The notes: generated by a model not told the origin, from the letters alone. Shown: positions 1 through 9,313, numbered from the stretch's first letter. The stretch is DNA of 64,000 bases from Chryseobacterium sp. ERMR1:04 (GCF_001297705.1 NZ_LIRF01000008.1:372001-436000); one strand, 5' to 3'. Program-made: numbers and translations.

Positions 1-1614
1 TGTTGGAAGATATTCGCCTACAACATATTTAAAACCATTCTTTTTTGCTGTCTCAACGATTGTGTTAAGCGTAAACTCCTCCATTCCTCTTTTCAACACT
101 CGGCAGCTCATCAGCCATGTTTCAATGAAAAGTGTTTCTGCATCTTTCTTTTCCAGGACAATCACACAAATCAATCCGTTGTCACCATATTTATCTACCA
201 AAGTAAAAGACATGGTATGGTGATCCTCCGAATTCATAAGGCTTTCAACGTCTTGTTCAGTATATCTTACCGTTCTTAAATTAAATTGATTAGAGCGTTG
301 TGTTAATTGAGAAACCCTAGGTTTTGAAAAGTTATTAAATGCCTGAACATCAGAAACCATCTTCATACTTTTAAGAAAATCTTCTACATTGGTAAAACTA
401 TCCAACGCAATGGCTCTTTCTGCCTCAACCTGATATTGCTTCGTTCTCTCAGCATCATTTTCAGAGAAGCTTGCGGTTTCAAAAAGATTTAAACCATATA
501 AATATTCTAAATATTCTGCAGGATCTTCGGGTAATTCCGGAACACAAACGTCAGGAAGATTTTCTCTGACAATGTTTCTTTCAAAAGGATTGTCATCCAG
601 GAAAACCATAGAATCGAACCCAATATTTAATATACTCTGAATTTTCCTGATATTATCTGCTTTATTCTCCCAATTGGCTACAAACACAGCAATATCGTCT
701 AATTTAAGAACCATATCAGGATGTTTTTCAAAAGGCTCTTTCGCTTTATCTTCATCATTTTTACTGCAGACCGCTAGAATAATACCTCTCTTCTGCAACG
801 CTTTAGCCCAATATTGAAGTTCTGTAAAAGCTTTGCCGATTCCTAAACTACCAATCTGTATTTTTTCAAGACCATCATCACCAATAATTCCTCCCCATGT
901 TGTATTATCCAGATCTAAGATCAAACACTTCTTGAACTTACCTTCTACAGAAGATAAAATACTAACGATATGATGGGATACAATGGGCAGTACATCTAAA
1001 GACAACACCATCTCCGTATTCACATAAATATTGGGAGAAAACATAAAGTTTCTTCCCCATTTATTTTGAATAGAAAGCAAATCTGCGATAAAAAGATTAT
1101 TCTGTCCTATGGCTAATTGTGCAGAAAGTAAATAATTCAATTTATTAAGCTGAAAAACAAAAGAAGATTCAACTTTATGAGCAAAATTCCCAAAAATCTG
1201 ATTATCAATACCTGTAAAATTGCAATAAATAACTTTGCTTTTTGTGCGGTTTTGAATGGTAGTGTATAATTCTTCTATATAATTGATTTTATCCTGAGCA
1301 AAATTCAACTGAGAATTGTATGATTTATAATATTGAGAGAGTAATTTATGTGAAGATTCAAAGATGATCGTATAATCAGCATTAAACTCATAATATTCTG
1401 AAGTAGGATCTAAGATCTGACGGGAAATCTGACCAAAATCTGCTTCAAAAACCTCTAAGTCAAAGCCTTCATCAATAGCAGTACCTTTTAGAGCTACATT
1501 TAAAAACTGGGTTGCAGTATCTCCCAACAACGCCACTTTTATTTTTTTTAGCCCTTCTTCTTTTTTATTTAAATTTTTCTTTAGCTGTGTAAACGTTTTC
1601 ATCATAGGTTTCAT
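1..1614 (-). CDS. FkbH-like HAD-IIIC family protein (3' end outside window)
   Basis: I translated this frame by hand; it is open for 538 codons and runs off the left edge, so the C-terminus is missing. Around residue 230 it carries KCLILDLDNTTWGGIIGDDG, the DxDxT motif of HAD phosphatases in the form typical of FkbH-like proteins. VCSKND and FLDDNPFERN, further HAD motifs, follow. The first ~200 residues have the alpha/beta character and GDT motif of the SGNH-like N-domain common in this family, and the part after ~385 (MSFTLVDKYGDNGLI) looks like a GNAT fold. Known FkbH proteins dephosphorylate bisphosphoglycerate and load a glyceryl group onto an acyl carrier protein; no carrier gene is visible here. 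Start is ATG at 1614, with alternatives at 1605 and 1602. It lies downstream of SGNH and MBOAT genes on the same strand, which suggests a role in acyl decoration of a surface glycan (inference). Confidence 0.85.
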   Translation of the reverse strand, partial: MKPMMKTFTQLKKNLNKKEEGLKKIKVALLGDTATQFLNVALKGTAIDEGFDLEVFEADFGQISRQILDPTSEYYEFNADYTIIFESSHKLLSQYYKSYNSQLNFAQDKINYIEELYTTIQNRTKSKVIYCNFTGIDNQIFGNFAHKVESSFVFQLNKLNYLLSAQLAIGQNNLFIADLLSIQNKWGRNFMFSPNIYVNTEMVLSLDVLPIVSHHIVSILSSVEGKFKKCLILDLDNTTWGGIIGDDGLEKIQIGSLGIGKAFTELQYWAKALQKRGIILAVCSKNDEDKAKEPFEKHPDMVLKLDDIAVFVANWENKADNIRKIQSILNIGFDSMVFLDDNPFERNIVRENLPDVCVPELPEDPAEYLEYLYGLNLFETASFSENDAERTKQYQVEAERAIALDSFTNVEDFLKSMKMVSDVQAFNNFSKPRVSQLTQRSNQFNLRTVRYTEQDVESLMNSEDHHTMSFTLVDKYGDNGLICVIVLEKKDAETLFIETWLMSCRVLKRGMEEFTLNTIVETAKKNGFKYVVGEYLPT

Positions 1615-1690
1615 TTGCGGTTTGCAAAATACAATTAATATCATTTATTTACAAACCTCTGTTTAAGCTTTAATTAAATGTAATATTTGA

Positions 1691-2656
1691 TTATTTCTTA
1701 TCTAAAACTTTTTCTAAAAGAGGAGCCGTTTTTTCTGAAAGAATTTTAGATCCCTTTTCATTAAGATGCCCATAATCCCATCTATTTTCATATTGATAAA
1801 ACTCAGGATATGCATCCGGATTTACAAGACTTACAACAGGTACGTTGAACGCGTTTTGATATACTTCCAGTTTTTTTGCATCCGGCTCTGCTGGGCCTGG
1901 AATATAGAGTATCAATTGAATGTTTTTTTTCTTACACTTTTCTGAAAACTCATTAATTCTCTTCACCAAAGCTTGATTTGGTGTGTATTTATTTTGATCT
2001 GCATGATAACGTTCAAGCCTTTCTTTAATTACACTTTTAAGTTTATTTTCGTCAGTTCTTGGAACCGAACTAAATTCTAATGCAGAAAAGCCTTGATTCT
2101 TATCTATAAAACTATTCTGTGTTTTTTGAATAGATCTTTCATCAGAATATTTATTAAAGTGAAAAACATTTAAAACAAAAGACGCCAATGTCAACCCTAT
2201 CTGTTTATAATCTTTATTCTCTAGATGGTAATTTATAGCAAAAGCCGTATTTGCATAATTGAAAGATCCGAAACTTCTTTCTGTTTTAATATTGATTTTG
2301 GTAACCTTTATTTTATCCTGCAATTCAACGATGATATACTTAGGTTTGAAATTAGGATTGCTTAAAATATAATCTAAAGTTTGATAACTTTCTAGATCAA
2401 AACCTGCATTGGCTCCTAAATTATATGATTTTACCCCTGCAATATTCTGATCGATAATTTTACAATCAACCTGATTATTGATTTTAGAGCTTCCAATGAA
2501 ATACATATTGTATTCCGGATGCTTTTCCAGAAACTCCAGCTTTGCATTTAGATACGGATATGAATAATTTGTATTCGGGCTAAGGGCCAGCTTCACCAAG
2601 CCTATAATAAATACTACGGCTATAAATAATGCTAATCTTGAGAAAAACTTCTTCAT
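1691..2656 (-). CDS. SGNH/GDSL-like membrane-anchored protein, MBOAT partner
   Basis: 321 residues. One N-terminal membrane helix (about residues 7-27) is followed by an exported domain. FIGSSKIN (GSS at 55-57) resembles the nucleophile block of SGNH hydrolases, and DYGHLNEKGSKIL (Asp294, His297) the C-terminal Asp-x-x-His block. The ATG follows the TAA of the MBOAT gene with no spacer, so the two are almost certainly co-translated. This is the arrangement seen for DltB/DltD and AlgI/AlgJ/AlgX, in which an MBOAT protein moves an acyl group across the membrane and an SGNH-type protein passes it to the polymer. The acceptor is unknown. The family call rests on motifs, topology and neighbourhood. 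Confidence 0.75.
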   Translation of the reverse strand: MKKFFSRLALFIAVVFIIGLVKLALSPNTNYSYPYLNAKLEFLEKHPEYNMYFIGSSKINNQVDCKIIDQNIAGVKSYNLGANAGFDLESYQTLDYILSNPNFKPKYIIVELQDKIKVTKINIKTERSFGSFNYANTAFAINYHLENKDYKQIGLTLASFVLNVFHFNKYSDERSIQKTQNSFIDKNQGFSALEFSSVPRTDENKLKSVIKERLERYHADQNKYTPNQALVKRINEFSEKCKKKNIQLILYIPGPAEPDAKKLEVYQNAFNVPVVSLVNPDAYPEFYQYENRWDYGHLNEKGSKILSEKTAPLLEKVLDKK

Positions 2657-4090
2657 TTAAAATTGAAAATAAATAAATTCATTACTGCCAAAGTTGGCAA
2701 AATTCAATATCAAAAATGCGACTAAAATATAAATAATACTTTGTAACCACGGCTTTTTATCTTGAATTTTTAATCCATAATCCTGCGTTCTATTCCACCA
2801 TTCTATCACAAGCATAAAAAGAATCAATCCAGACAGAACTAATCTAAACTCTGTCGGGAATGAAAACAGACTTTCGCTAAAGATCCTTTTAATATATCCG
2901 ATAGCATCAGAAACACTTTCTGAACGGAAAAATATCCACGCAAAACAAGTCAGCGTAAACGTCATTAAAATACTCAATACTTCTCTGAACGAAGGAATAA
3001 TTTTTCCCATTGCCACAACTTCCAGGTTATGTCTGTTTTTTTCAGCAATTAATAAAGGAAGAAAGAATAAAGCATTCAATCCGCCCCAAATAATAAACGT
3101 CCAGTTGGCGCCATGCCAGAACCCGCTGACCAGGAAAATAATAAAGGTATTTCTAATTTTCATCCACAATCCGCCTTTACTTCCCCCTAAAGGAATATAC
3201 AGGTAATCTCTAAACCAAGATGAAAGTGAAATATGCCATCTCCTCCAGAATTCGGCAATATCTCTTGAAAAATAAGGGAATGAAAAGTTTTTAAGTAATT
3301 CAAGACCAAACAATCTGGATGTTCCTAAGGCAATATCTGAATATCCTGAAAAGTCTCCATAAATCTGGAAGGCAAAAAGTACAGCTCCTAATACTAAGTT
3401 ACTGGCACTTTCTGTATGGTAGTTTGTGAAAATTTCATTAACAATAGGCGCACAGTTATCTGCAATTACCATTTTCTTGAAAAATCCCCAGAGAATCTGA
3501 GCCATTCCGTCTTTTGCTTTTTCGTAATCAAAAGTTCTTTTTCTCTGAATTTGAGGAAGAAGATGGGTTGCTCTTTCAATAGGCCCAGCCACCAACAAAG
3601 GAAAATAACTTACAAATACTGCATAATCTACATAGTTTCTTTCTGCCGGAATTCTTTTCTTATAAACATCTATCACATAAGATAACCCATGGAATGTGTA
3701 GAAAGAAATACCAACCGGTAGAATAACTTTTAATACCCACATGTTTACGCCAAAGCCAAACGAATGCAAGAGTTCTGCAAAATTTTCTATGAAGAAATTG
3801 TAGTATTTAAAAAAGCCTAAAAAGCCAAGATTAATTGCGATACTCAATGTCAGCCAAAAAGTAGCTTCTCTTTTTGTTTTACTGTTTTCAATTTGAATAC
3901 CTGAAAAATAATCCAGTCCGATAGAAAATATCAGAAGGAAAAGAAACCGCCAATCCCAACAGCCATAAAAATAAAAGCTGGCCGCCAGCAAAAGGATATT
4001 CTGGTATTTATAGTTTTTATTACATACACGCCAGTATAGTATAAAAACAATCGGAAGAAAAATTAAAAAGGCAATAGAATTAAAAAGCAT
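2657..4090 (-). CDS. MBOAT family O-acyltransferase (AlgI/DltB-like)
   Basis: 477 residues, polytopic. It carries the MBOAT hallmarks FWRRWHISLSSWFRDYLYIP and, around residue 326, SGFWHGANWTFIIWGG with the conserved membrane histidine. Length fits AlgI/PatA-type enzymes, which carry acyl groups (usually acetyl) across the inner membrane to modify an extracytoplasmic polysaccharide. It lies 21 bases downstream of the methyltransferase and directly abuts the SGNH-like gene, forming one minus-strand operon with the FkbH-like gene. The divergent glycosyltransferase operon points to capsule or O-antigen-like glycan as acceptor (inference). The donor could be acetyl, or a glyceryl-type group if FkbH supplies it. 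Confidence 0.9.
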   Translation of the reverse strand: MLFNSIAFLIFLPIVFILYWRVCNKNYKYQNILLLAASFYFYGCWDWRFLFLLIFSIGLDYFSGIQIENSKTKREATFWLTLSIAINLGFLGFFKYYNFFIENFAELLHSFGFGVNMWVLKVILPVGISFYTFHGLSYVIDVYKKRIPAERNYVDYAVFVSYFPLLVAGPIERATHLLPQIQRKRTFDYEKAKDGMAQILWGFFKKMVIADNCAPIVNEIFTNYHTESASNLVLGAVLFAFQIYGDFSGYSDIALGTSRLFGLELLKNFSFPYFSRDIAEFWRRWHISLSSWFRDYLYIPLGGSKGGLWMKIRNTFIIFLVSGFWHGANWTFIIWGGLNALFFLPLLIAEKNRHNLEVVAMGKIIPSFREVLSILMTFTLTCFAWIFFRSESVSDAIGYIKRIFSESLFSFPTEFRLVLSGLILFMLVIEWWNRTQDYGLKIQDKKPWLQSIIYILVAFLILNFANFGSNEFIYFQF

Positions 4091-4111
4091 AAACTTTATT
4101 TAAAATAAAAA

Positions 4112-4882
4112 TTACTTTACAAACATACCAATATATTTTCCTTCAAACTCCACTACCACTGTATTTATATCATTTTTTTCACAAAAATCCTGATAAGCAG
4201 AATTATCGCCTATATCATCACTTATAAAGATTCCTCCTTTTCTAAGATGTTTATACAATTCTTCATAAGCCCACATTCTTCCGTTATAACTCTTGTCTGA
4301 ATCATAATGTACAACATCAAAAGAAGAATTTTGATTAAAGATTTTAGGTAGAGATTCCTTATCCGCAAAACGGAATAATTTCCAATATTTTTTAAGATCA
4401 TCAGGAACTACAACCCCTACATACTGGTCGCCATCTTGTGCTAAATAAGGCATATCAGAACTATACAAAGTTCCATCTATTTTTTGAAGGGAAAGCAATG
4501 CAGCCAAAGAAGACCAGCCGTAAGCAACTCCGGTTTCTATGACATTTTGTGCCTTTGTAAATTCACATGCAAAATAGATTAACTCCATTGCACCGGCACC
4601 CCCCATTTTAATGGGGCAAGAGATTTCTCTTTCTTCAGATTTTTTTAAAATTTCTTTAAAATCATCTTTAAAAGAATTCATATCAATTTCAAAAAGCTGG
4701 GAAATTGCTTCTCTTTGAGAAATTGATTTAGAGGCTGCCCAAGAGTTTGTTTTCTCTTTGCCTTTAAAGGCATTTCCTCTATTAATAGTGTTTTTCACGA
4801 TTTTTCTACCAAGTTCAGGATAGAGATCCGGACGTTTAAGGTAGGCTAAAAATGTTTTAAAAACTCTTAGTAATTCATTCAT
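4112..4882 (-). CDS. class I SAM-dependent methyltransferase
   Basis: 256 residues, cytoplasmic. NVIETGVAYGWSSLAAL (Glu-Thr-Gly at 116-118) is the glycine-rich SAM-binding loop. FDVVHYDSDKSYNGRMWAYE and LRKGGIFISDDI are the post-IV and strand-5 motifs of the Methyltransf_24/CmcI-like group. It is the first gene of the minus-strand operon. A perfect -7 box (TATTTTTG, complement of 4900-4907) lies 17 bases upstream, but I see no clear -33 element. Its position ahead of MBOAT, SGNH and FkbH genes suggests sugar or acyl O-methylation of the same glycan (inference). Small-molecule methylation cannot be excluded. Confidence 0.8.
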   Translation of the reverse strand: MNELLRVFKTFLAYLKRPDLYPELGRKIVKNTINRGNAFKGKEKTNSWAASKSISQREAISQLFEIDMNSFKDDFKEILKKSEEREISCPIKMGGAGAMELIYFACEFTKAQNVIETGVAYGWSSLAALLSLQKIDGTLYSSDMPYLAQDGDQYVGVVVPDDLKKYWKLFRFADKESLPKIFNQNSSFDVVHYDSDKSYNGRMWAYEELYKHLRKGGIFISDDIGDNSAYQDFCEKNDINTVVVEFEGKYIGMFVK

Positions 4883-4975
4883 TGTGTTTGTGTAAGTGAC
4901 AAAAATAAAGATTTTTCTGTAATATTTAATTTTTATCTTTACAAAAATTTATTAAAAAAAACTTAACCCTCACAA

Positions 4976-5815
4976 ATGAAGTTTTCTATCCTTATAGCAA
5001 ATTACAATAATGGAAAATTTTTCAAGAACTGCTACGATTCTATTATTGCACAAACATATGATAATTGGGAAGCCATTATCCTTGATGACGCTTCTACAGA
5101 TAATTCTTTAGAGATTATACAAAAAATAATCGGCCATGATGATCGTTTTAAGATTCATCAAAATGAAGAGAATAGTGGCGTTGGTATTACAAAAAGTAAA
5201 TTAATAGAACTTGCAAATACCGATATCTGTGGATTTGTAGATCCTGATGATGCCATTACTCCCAATGCACTCCTTTCAAGTATTACCGCTTTTAAGAAAA
5301 ACAAAGATATAGTTCTCACTTATTCAAAATATGTGAAGTGTGACGAGCATCTTCAACCCATAGAAATTCCTAAATTAGCCATGCAGGTTCTCAATAATGA
5401 TCCTTATTTTTTTAACTGTCCGGTTCATATTGTTCATTTTGTAAATTTTAGAAAAAAGATTTATGACCAAACAGAAAAAATGGATCCTATGATGAAAATT
5501 GCGGAGGACCAGGATTTGTATTTAAAAATGTATGAGAAAGGAAAAGTATTATTTATCAATGAAGCTAACTATCTTTACAGAACACATGCTGGAGGTATTT
5601 CTCAAAATGATAACAGACCAAAATCTCGTGAATATTTTGCCAAAGTAATTTTTAATGCCATGAAACGTAGAAAATTAACAACAATACACAGTAAACCTAT
5701 TCCTAATGAGTACAACACTTCTACCGAAATTTATAGTTTATTAGAATATCAAACTTCGATTACATATAGAATTAAGAAAAAACTGAAAATATTTGCACAA
5801 CAAATCTTTAGTTAA
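4976..5815 (+). CDS. GT2 family glycosyltransferase
   Basis: 279 residues, GT-A fold. It opens with KFSILIANYNNGKFFKNCYD, the usual GT2 nucleotide-binding start. LDDASTDNSLEII follows, and GFVDPDDAI holds the DxD-type metal site. EDQDLYLKM matches the ED acceptor-side motif. No membrane helix is seen, so it should act at the cytoplasmic face on a lipid-linked intermediate. It is first in a tight plus-strand operon of five genes and its stop overlaps the next start in TAATG. The 93-base gap to the minus operon must hold both promoters. Sugar specificity cannot be read from sequence. Confidence 0.9.
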   Translation: MKFSILIANYNNGKFFKNCYDSIIAQTYDNWEAIILDDASTDNSLEIIQKIIGHDDRFKIHQNEENSGVGITKSKLIELANTDICGFVDPDDAITPNALLSSITAFKKNKDIVLTYSKYVKCDEHLQPIEIPKLAMQVLNNDPYFFNCPVHIVHFVNFRKKIYDQTEKMDPMMKIAEDQDLYLKMYEKGKVLFINEANYLYRTHAGGISQNDNRPKSREYFAKVIFNAMKRRKLTTIHSKPIPNEYNTSTEIYSLLEYQTSITYRIKKKLKIFAQQIFS

Positions 5816-6972
5816 TGATGATGAATAAGAAAACAAAAGTACTTTTCAGGCATCGCTCCATGGAAATGGGAGGGGTAGAAAAGGTAATATTAAGCATGCT
5901 TAATAATCTTAACAGAGATAAATTTGAGATGACAATATGCTTAAACATGAATCAGGGAGAATTACGAAATGAGATTCCCAAACATATCCGAAAAGTATAT
6001 CTTAAAGAAGGAAAAGAAGATCTTTCCAAAAATCCTGTTATCAAAAAAATACAGCTTATAAAAAGAAGATTAGAACTAAAGCATGCGGAAATAAACCCCA
6101 ACGTTGCAGATAATCTTCTGAATGAAAAATATGATGTAGAAATTGCTCCGACTTTCGATGCTTTCACCTCTGTATTAAACTCAAGTAACAAACATTCAAA
6201 AAAAATAGGCTGGTTCCATTCTGACATTACGGTTCCTAAAATGCAGCCGATTGTTTCTAGAATCTTACATCAAATTCCTCAGTTTGATTATTTCATTTTT
6301 GGCTCCCAACAAGCCAGAGATATTCTAGTAGAAACATATCCTGATCTAAAATTGCCTGAAAATCAAGTTATTTTAAATGCAATTCCCATTGATGAGCTAA
6401 AGCAAAAAGCTGAAGTATTTAAACCTGAATTACCCGATATTCCCGTATTTGTATCGGTTGCCAGATTGCATACCAGAAAAGGTTTTCATAAATTACTTAA
6501 TGCTCATGCAAAGCTTATAAAAGACGGATTTAATCATCATATTATCGTAATTGGTGATGGTGAAGAAATGGACAATCTAAAAAAACAAGCTGAAAACTTA
6601 GGCGTTACCAACAGCTTTGAATTATTAGGATCCATGATGAATCCTTATCCTTATGTAAAAAATGCAGACTTTTTTATTCTCCCCTCAGAATCTGAAGGAT
6701 GGCCTCTTATTATTGCAGACACATTAATTCTTCAAAAACCTATTATTGCAACGAGCGTAGGAGGAATTCCAGAGATGATTTCTCATGAAAAAACAGGATA
6801 CCTCGTTAATTATGAAGAAGACGATATGTATGACGCAATGAAAAAGTTTTTAACTGAACCAGAACTCGTTTCCAACATTAAAAAACATCTTGAAACGATT
6901 GAAGAGCAGTTTGATAATCAGAAAATATTTAACACTGTAGAAAATATAATTTTAAAACTAACACAAAAATGA
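5815..6972 (+). CDS. GT4 family glycosyltransferase
   Basis: 385 residues, GT-B fold. The N-domain begins with VLFRHRSMEMGGVEKVILSM. The C-domain has VSVARLHTRKGFHKLL, VIGDGEEMDNLKKQA and SESEGWPLIIADTLILQKPI, the E-x7-E region that binds the donor nucleotide sugar in GT4 enzymes. The start overlaps the previous stop by one base (TAATG). ATG codons at 5815, 5818 and 5821 are all possible. It ends with an ATGA overlap into the acyltransferase gene. It is paralogous to the gene at 7533-8684 (shared GGxEKV start and NPYPYxKxAD stretch), so the two probably add successive residues of one repeat unit (inference). Confidence 0.9.
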   Translation: MMMNKKTKVLFRHRSMEMGGVEKVILSMLNNLNRDKFEMTICLNMNQGELRNEIPKHIRKVYLKEGKEDLSKNPVIKKIQLIKRRLELKHAEINPNVADNLLNEKYDVEIAPTFDAFTSVLNSSNKHSKKIGWFHSDITVPKMQPIVSRILHQIPQFDYFIFGSQQARDILVETYPDLKLPENQVILNAIPIDELKQKAEVFKPELPDIPVFVSVARLHTRKGFHKLLNAHAKLIKDGFNHHIIVIGDGEEMDNLKKQAENLGVTNSFELLGSMMNPYPYVKNADFFILPSESEGWPLIIADTLILQKPIIATSVGGIPEMISHEKTGYLVNYEEDDMYDAMKKFLTEPELVSNIKKHLETIEEQFDNQKIFNTVENIILKLTQK

Positions 6973-7532
6973 TGTTATTATTCAGAGTCATATTAAAGAT
7001 ACGTTCCCTGTATCAGGATATGATCAAACATATTATTATTAAAGTCGCCATCAAACAAGGAATGAAAGTGGGTGATAATCTTTATGTACAAGGCATTCCC
7101 AATTTTGGTTCAGAGCCTTTTCTTATTGAGATGGGAGACAATATAACCATTGCTGAAGGCATTTCTTTTATTAATCATGGAGGAGATGGGCGAGTAACAA
7201 AAAGAATTGAAAAATACAAAGACGGAAGAACGTTCGGAAGAATAAAAATCGGTAACAATACCTTTATTGGAAAAGGAGCCGTTTTACTCCCCGGAGTTTC
7301 CATTGGAAGCAACTGCATTGTTGGTTCTATGAGTGTGGTAAGCAGTTCTGTTCCCGATAATACAATTTATGCGGGTGCCCCTGCTAAATTCATTTGCACG
7401 ATTGAACAATATGGCGAAAAATTGATCGCCAATAGCACAATATATCCTCTTGAACTAGAAGCCGACCGTGCAAAACTAGAAGAATACCTCATCAAAAATC
7501 TCCCTCATACTTATAAACCCGTAAGAAAATAA
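6969..7532 (+). CDS. left-handed beta-helix (hexapeptide) acyltransferase
   Basis: 187 residues. Hexapeptide-repeat turns run through MGDNITIAEGISF, IGNNTFIGKGAVLLPGVSIG and IVGSMSVVSSSVPDNTIYAGAPAKFI, the WbbJ/NodL/maltose-acetyltransferase pattern. His in INHGGD is placed like the catalytic histidine of this group. A hydrophobic N-terminal stretch precedes the helix. Proteins of this type use acetyl-CoA in the cytosol as trimers. It overlaps the upstream GT4 gene by four bases (ATGA) and abuts the next GT4 with no spacer, so it likely O- or N-acetylates a sugar of the same glycan before export. Confidence 0.85.
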   Translation: MMLLFRVILKIRSLYQDMIKHIIIKVAIKQGMKVGDNLYVQGIPNFGSEPFLIEMGDNITIAEGISFINHGGDGRVTKRIEKYKDGRTFGRIKIGNNTFIGKGAVLLPGVSIGSNCIVGSMSVVSSSVPDNTIYAGAPAKFICTIEQYGEKLIANSTIYPLELEADRAKLEEYLIKNLPHTYKPVRK

Positions 7533-8684
7533 ATGTCGAAAAAAAAGAAAATACTCATTCGTATTGGTTCTCTTCGTCATGGTGGGGCAGAAAAAGTGTT
7601 GGTTACTTTTTTAAAAAACATTTCACCAGACAAGTATGAAGTTGATTTATTAATCAATCTTTATTCGGGAATCTACATTAAAGAAGTGCCTTCTTGGGTA
7701 AATGTTTATTACTTATTGAAAGGAGAAATGATCACCACCAATAGACCACAAGATATTCCTGTAAAAGCTTATCGGGTTCTTTATCAAAAGATGTTTCTTT
7801 GGTTTCCTTCCCTGCTTTATAAATTTATTTTAAAGAATAAACAATACGACGTAGAACTGGCGGCCATTCATGGAATGTACAGAGAAATTTTATCGAGCCC
7901 ACAGAAAGATTCAAAAAAAATAATCTGGGTACAAAATGATATTTTCAACCTAAAAGAATACACTCCAGACGTCATAAGACAGTTTTTTAAGTTTGACAAA
8001 ATATTAGTTATTTCCAACAAACTGCAGCAGGAAATGCATAAATTGGCTCAAAATGAAACAGAAAAACAATCTGTCATCAAAATTTTCAACCCTATAGATA
8101 AAGAAGATACACTGAAAAAAGCAAATATTATTATTGATGACTACCCTTTCGATAATAATATTCCTACTTTTGTAAGCGTTGGAACTGTTTACCCCCAAAA
8201 AGGCTACGATAGGTTATTAGAAGTTCATAAAAGATTATTAGACGAAGGTTTAAAACATCAACTTTTAATTATTGGTGATGGTTTTGATCTCGATAACATT
8301 CAAGCATTGCTTGATCAATTAAAATTGCAAGAAACAGCAAAAATGTTAGGATTTAAAAGCAACCCTTATCCTTATTTAAAAAAAGCAGACTACTACATCA
8401 TGTCCTCAAGACATGAGGGATTTCCAACAATTATAGCAGAGGCACTTATTCTTAACAAACCTATTTCAGCAACAGATATTTCTGGGATTAAAGACCTTTT
8501 GCAAGACGGAAAACTAGGAACGATAACTCCAAATTCTGAAGATGGAATTTATGACGGAATGAAAATGTTTCTTACGAATAAAGATCTTGCCGGAGAATAC
8601 AAAAAGCGGGTATCCGAAACAGATCTACCATTTGTTTTAGAGAAATCTGTACAAAAACTTCAAGAAATAATTGATGAAATATAA
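7533..8684 (+). CDS. GT4 family glycosyltransferase
   Basis: 383 residues, GT-B fold. It begins KKILIRIGSLRHGGAEKVLV. The C-domain contains VSVGTVYPQKGYDRLLEVH, IIGDGFDLDNIQALL and SSRHEGFPTIIAEALILNKP, with Glu residues placed as in the GT4 E-x7-E motif. The ATG directly follows the TAA of the acyltransferase gene. It is a diverged duplicate of the GT4 at 5815-6972. Function is inferred at family level only. Confidence 0.9.
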   Translation: MSKKKKILIRIGSLRHGGAEKVLVTFLKNISPDKYEVDLLINLYSGIYIKEVPSWVNVYYLLKGEMITTNRPQDIPVKAYRVLYQKMFLWFPSLLYKFILKNKQYDVELAAIHGMYREILSSPQKDSKKIIWVQNDIFNLKEYTPDVIRQFFKFDKILVISNKLQQEMHKLAQNETEKQSVIKIFNPIDKEDTLKKANIIIDDYPFDNNIPTFVSVGTVYPQKGYDRLLEVHKRLLDEGLKHQLLIIGDGFDLDNIQALLDQLKLQETAKMLGFKSNPYPYLKKADYYIMSSRHEGFPTIIAEALILNKPISATDISGIKDLLQDGKLGTITPNSEDGIYDGMKMFLTNKDLAGEYKKRVSETDLPFVLEKSVQKLQEIIDEI

Positions 8685-8693
8685 ATCCTAACT

Positions 8694-9248
8694 ATGTCAA
8701 ATTATTCCATCATACAAAAAGATTTTTATCGTGAAAGCGGAAAATGGCTTTCAACATTTGAAATTTGGGCAAAATGCATCAACCCTAATTTACACTTTAT
8801 CTATATTTTTAGAAAAACTCAGAAACACATGAAAAAACCTGTCTTAGGGATTTTCTGGAGATTGGTTTTGAGGCATTATCAAATAAAATATGGATATCAG
8901 ATCTATCCCGAAACTGAAATTGGCGAAGGACTGTATTTAGGCCATTGGGGAAGTTTAGTCATTAACCCTAAAGCAACAATTGGCAGAAACTGCAATATCG
9001 CACAGGGCGTAACCATCGGGCAACAAAACCGTGGAAAGTATCAAGGCTTTCCCACCATCGGAGATGAAGTCTGGATTGGAACCAATGCCGTAATTGTGGG
9101 CGGGGTTACAGTGGGAAATAATGTTTTAATTGCACCCAACTCGTATGTAAACTTTGACATCCCGACCAATTCTGTAGTTGTTGGAAATCCCGGGAAAATA
9201 TACCCTATAAAAAGAGCAACAGAGGGCTATATTAACAGTAAAATATAA
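8694..9248 (+). CDS. serine acetyltransferase-like hexapeptide transferase
   Basis: 184 residues. An N-terminal helical part (about 1-75) is followed by a left-handed beta-helix: IYPETEIGEGLYLGHWGSLV, IGRNCNIAQGVTIGQQNRG, IGDEVWIGTNAVIVGGVTVG and VVVGNPGKIYPIKRA. The His in LGHWG sits at the catalytic position of CysE-type enzymes. CysE proteins in metabolism are longer. This short form, last in a glycosyltransferase operon nine bases after the GT4, is more likely a sugar acetyltransferase for the polysaccharide. A clear terminator follows at 9285. Confidence 0.8.
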   Translation: MSNYSIIQKDFYRESGKWLSTFEIWAKCINPNLHFIYIFRKTQKHMKKPVLGIFWRLVLRHYQIKYGYQIYPETEIGEGLYLGHWGSLVINPKATIGRNCNIAQGVTIGQQNRGKYQGFPTIGDEVWIGTNAVIVGGVTVGNNVLIAPNSYVNFDIPTNSVVVGNPGKIYPIKRATEGYINSKI

Positions 9249-9284
9249 CAAACCTTATAGATCATAAGTTTTCGCATAAATAGT

Positions 9285-9313
9285 AGCTTCCTTAACCTAG
9301 GGAAGCTTTTTTT
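9285..9313 (+). terminator. intrinsic terminator of the polysaccharide operon
   Basis: AGCTTCC (9285-9291) pairs with GGAAGCT (9301-9307) across a nine-base loop, followed by six T. It lies 37 bases after the last gene of the plus-strand operon. The rest of 9249-9615 is AT-rich noncoding DNA carrying only the promoter described next. Confidence 0.75.
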
